NCBI RefSeq assembly: GCF_036127095.1
Contig: NZ_CP108006.1
Location: forward strand, 3,410,001 to 3,474,000
Direction of reading: 5' to 3'
From: Streptomyces sp. NBC_00335
Lineage (GTDB): Bacteria; Actinomycetota; Actinomycetes; Streptomycetales; Streptomycetaceae
DNA length: 64,000 nt
Part shown: positions 62,512 through 64,000 of the stretch, one piece after another
How positions within the stretch are numbered: position 1 is the stretch's first letter
Layout of the letters: each line of letters starts with the position of its first letter
Translations under genes and position numbers: made by a program
The notes under the pieces: generated by a model
Databases searched by the model: none
What the model was told of the DNA's origin: nothing
The model's input: only the letters and a program-made list of their open reading frames with translations

Positions 62512-64000
62512 GTGACCAGCCAGGTCAGTAGCCCAGCCGAACAGTCCGACGGGGCCGAAGGCGCAGTCGTCGGCGAGCAGCGGACGCCCCCGGGCCCGAG
62601 CGGTGAACCCGCAGATCACGCAGGCCCCGGCGGTCGCGATGGAGACGCCGGGGAATCCGTGACGAAGGAAGTACGCCGACTCGATCGGGTGATCATCCGC
62701 TTCGCGGGTGACTCCGGTGACGGCATGCAGCTCACCGGTGACCGCTTCACCTCGGAAACCGCCTCCTTCGGCAACGACCTCTCGACGCTGCCGAACTTCC
62801 CGGCCGAGATCAGGGCGCCCGCCGGCACCCTCCCCGGCGTCTCGTCCTTCCAGCTGCACTTCGCCGACCACGACATCCTGACGCCGGGCGACGCCCCGAA
62901 CGTCCTGGTGGCGATGAACCCGGCGGCGCTGAAGGCGAACATCGCGGACGTACCGCGCGGCGCGGAGATCATCGTCAACACGGACGAGTTCACCAAGCGC
63001 CCGATGGCGAAGGTCGGCTACGAGACCTCCCCGCTGGAAGACGGCTCGCTGGACGCCTACAACGTCCACCCGGTGCCGCTGACCACCCTCACCGTCGAGG
63101 CGCTCAAGGACTTCGGGCTCTCCCGCAAGGAGGCCGAGCGCAGCAAGAACATGTTCGCGCTCGGGCTGCTGTCCTGGATGTACCACCGGCCCACCGAGGG
63201 CACCGAGACCTTCCTGCGGCAGAAGTTCGCGAAGAAGCCCCAGATCGCGGAGGCGAACGTCACCGCCTTCCGGGCGGGCTGGAACTTCGGCGAGACCACC
63301 GAGGACTTCGCCGTCTCCTACGAGGTGGCCCCGGCCACCCGCGCCTTCCCGGCCGGCACCTACCGCAACATCTCCGGGAACCTCGCCCTGTCCTACGGGC
63401 TGATCGCGGCGGGCCAGCAGGCCGATCTGCCGATCTACCTGGGCTCGTACCCGATCACCCCGGCCTCGGACATCCTGCACGAGCTGTCGAAGCACAAGAA
63501 CTTCGGCGTACGCACCTTCCAGGCCGAGGACGAGATCGCCGGCATCGGCGCGGCGCTGGGCGCGGCCTTCGGCGGCGCGCTGGGCGTGACCACCACCTCC
63601 GGCCCGGGCGTGGCCCTGAAGTCCGAGACGATCGGCCTCGCGGTCTCCCTGGAGCTGCCGCTGCTGATCGTGGACATCCAGCGCGGCGGCCCCTCCACGG
63701 GTCTGCCGACCAAGACGGAGCAGGCCGACCTGCTGCAGGCCATGTACGGGCGCAACGGCGAGGCCCCGGTGCCGATCGTGGCCCCGCGCACCCCGGCGGA
63801 CTGCTTCGACGCGGCGCTGGAAGCGGCCCGGATCGCGCTGACCTACCGGACCCCGGTGTTCCTGCTCTCCGACGGGTACCTCGCCAACGGCTCCGAGCCC
63901 TGGCGGATCCCGGACGTGGCGGACCTGCCGGACCTGAAGGTGCAGTTCGCCGCCGGCCCCAACCACGAGCTCGCGGACGGCACCGAGGTCTTCTGGCCGT
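62512..64000 (+). CDS. korA: 2-oxoacid:ferredoxin oxidoreductase, alpha subunit (3' end outside window)
   Basis: Oxidative decarboxylation of 2-oxoglutarate (or a related acid) with ferredoxin as acceptor. The N-terminal part is a charged, disordered-looking extension of about 50 residues (TSQVSSPAEQSDGAEGAVVG), then the gamma-type domain (VIIRFAGDSGDGMQLTGDRF) and the alpha domain (YLGSYPITPASDILHELSKH, AEDEIAGIGAALGAAFGG, TTTSGPGVALKSE and DIQRGGPSTGLPTKTEQADL). The fused gamma-alpha order is as in KorA of actinobacteria. GTG 62512 has AAGGAGG upstream. The beta subunit should lie just beyond the window. Confidence 0.93.
   Translation, partial: MTSQVSSPAEQSDGAEGAVVGEQRTPPGPSGEPADHAGPGGRDGDAGESVTKEVRRLDRVIIRFAGDSGDGMQLTGDRFTSETASFGNDLSTLPNFPAEIRAPAGTLPGVSSFQLHFADHDILTPGDAPNVLVAMNPAALKANIADVPRGAEIIVNTDEFTKRPMAKVGYETSPLEDGSLDAYNVHPVPLTTLTVEALKDFGLSRKEAERSKNMFALGLLSWMYHRPTEGTETFLRQKFAKKPQIAEANVTAFRAGWNFGETTEDFAVSYEVAPATRAFPAGTYRNISGNLALSYGLIAAGQQADLPIYLGSYPITPASDILHELSKHKNFGVRTFQAEDEIAGIGAALGAAFGGALGVTTTSGPGVALKSETIGLAVSLELPLLIVDIQRGGPSTGLPTKTEQADLLQAMYGRNGEAPVPIVAPRTPADCFDAALEAARIALTYRTPVFLLSDGYLANGSEPWRIPDVADLPDLKVQFAAGPNHELADGTEVFWP

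Overview
The window looks like chromosomal core DNA of a streptomycete. It is very GC-rich with strong third-position GC. GTG and TTG starts with GGAGG-like ribosome binding sites are common, and TGA stops with 1-4 base overlaps are frequent. Gene order follows the conserved Streptomyces arrangement from the S10 ribosomal operon through rpsLG-fusA-tuf, rpoBC, rplJL, rplKA, nusG and secE to a second nuo cluster. No rRNA, phage, insertion sequence or CRISPR array was seen.

Layout. 1-0.8 kb: end of rplC and rpsJ (start of the S10 operon, reading leftward) behind a candidate promoter at about 1.2 kb and a long leader. 1.3-5.6 kb: a one-pass membrane protein of unknown role and the dTDP-rhamnose genes rfbD / rfbA-rfbC, arranged divergently and without rfbB. 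5.7-10.3 kb: the str operon rpsL-rpsG-fusA-tuf (leftward). 10.8-13.3 kb: a large YfhO-type membrane protein in the opposite direction. 13.4-22.7 kb: rpoC, rpoB, rplL, rplJ (leftward) with an L10-type leader, an attenuator-like hairpin and a candidate rpoB promoter. 22.8-24.5 kb: two related lipoproteins. 24.7-27.6 kb: rplA, rplK, nusG, secE, tRNA-Trp. 27.8-31.8 kb: aspC, an adenosine deaminase-family enzyme, a small hypothetical gene and murB. 31.9-34.6 kb: a small alpha/beta-barrel protein, a drug-type MFS exporter and its TetR regulator with two candidate operators. 34.8-36.3 kb: the dehydratase pair hadB-hadA, rpmG, tRNA-Met and tRNA-Thr. 36.9-47 kb: mixed genes: a degenerate amidohydrolase, a short-chain-dehydrogenase-like protein, a DUF3574 protein, tRNA-Tyr, yajQ, a SulP transporter, an APC permease, a frameshifted SMI1/KNR4-type gene, a dolichol-phosphate-mannose-synthase-like glycosyltransferase, yccF and htpX. 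47.3-57.9 kb: nuoA-B-C-H-I-J-K-L-M-N (leftward), a complex I-like operon with no nuoD, E, F or G. 58.1-62.4 kb: two paralogous histidine kinases separated by a repeat-filled spacer, then one NarL-type response regulator. 62.5 kb to the end: korA, the alpha subunit of a 2-oxoacid:ferredoxin oxidoreductase, cut by the window edge.

How it fits together. Most of the first 36 kb is translation, transcription and cell-wall or lipid housekeeping. The right end combines a membrane-rich, NADH-module-free complex I cluster with a two-kinase/one-regulator system and a ferredoxin-reducing enzyme. This raises the possibility of ferredoxin-linked proton pumping, but NuoD would have to come from elsewhere. 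The most unusual sequence features are the roughly 400-residue repetitive tail of NuoC, a 25-base leader element shared by the S10 and str operons, the repeat-packed spacer between the kinases, and an amidohydrolase lacking several catalytic residues.
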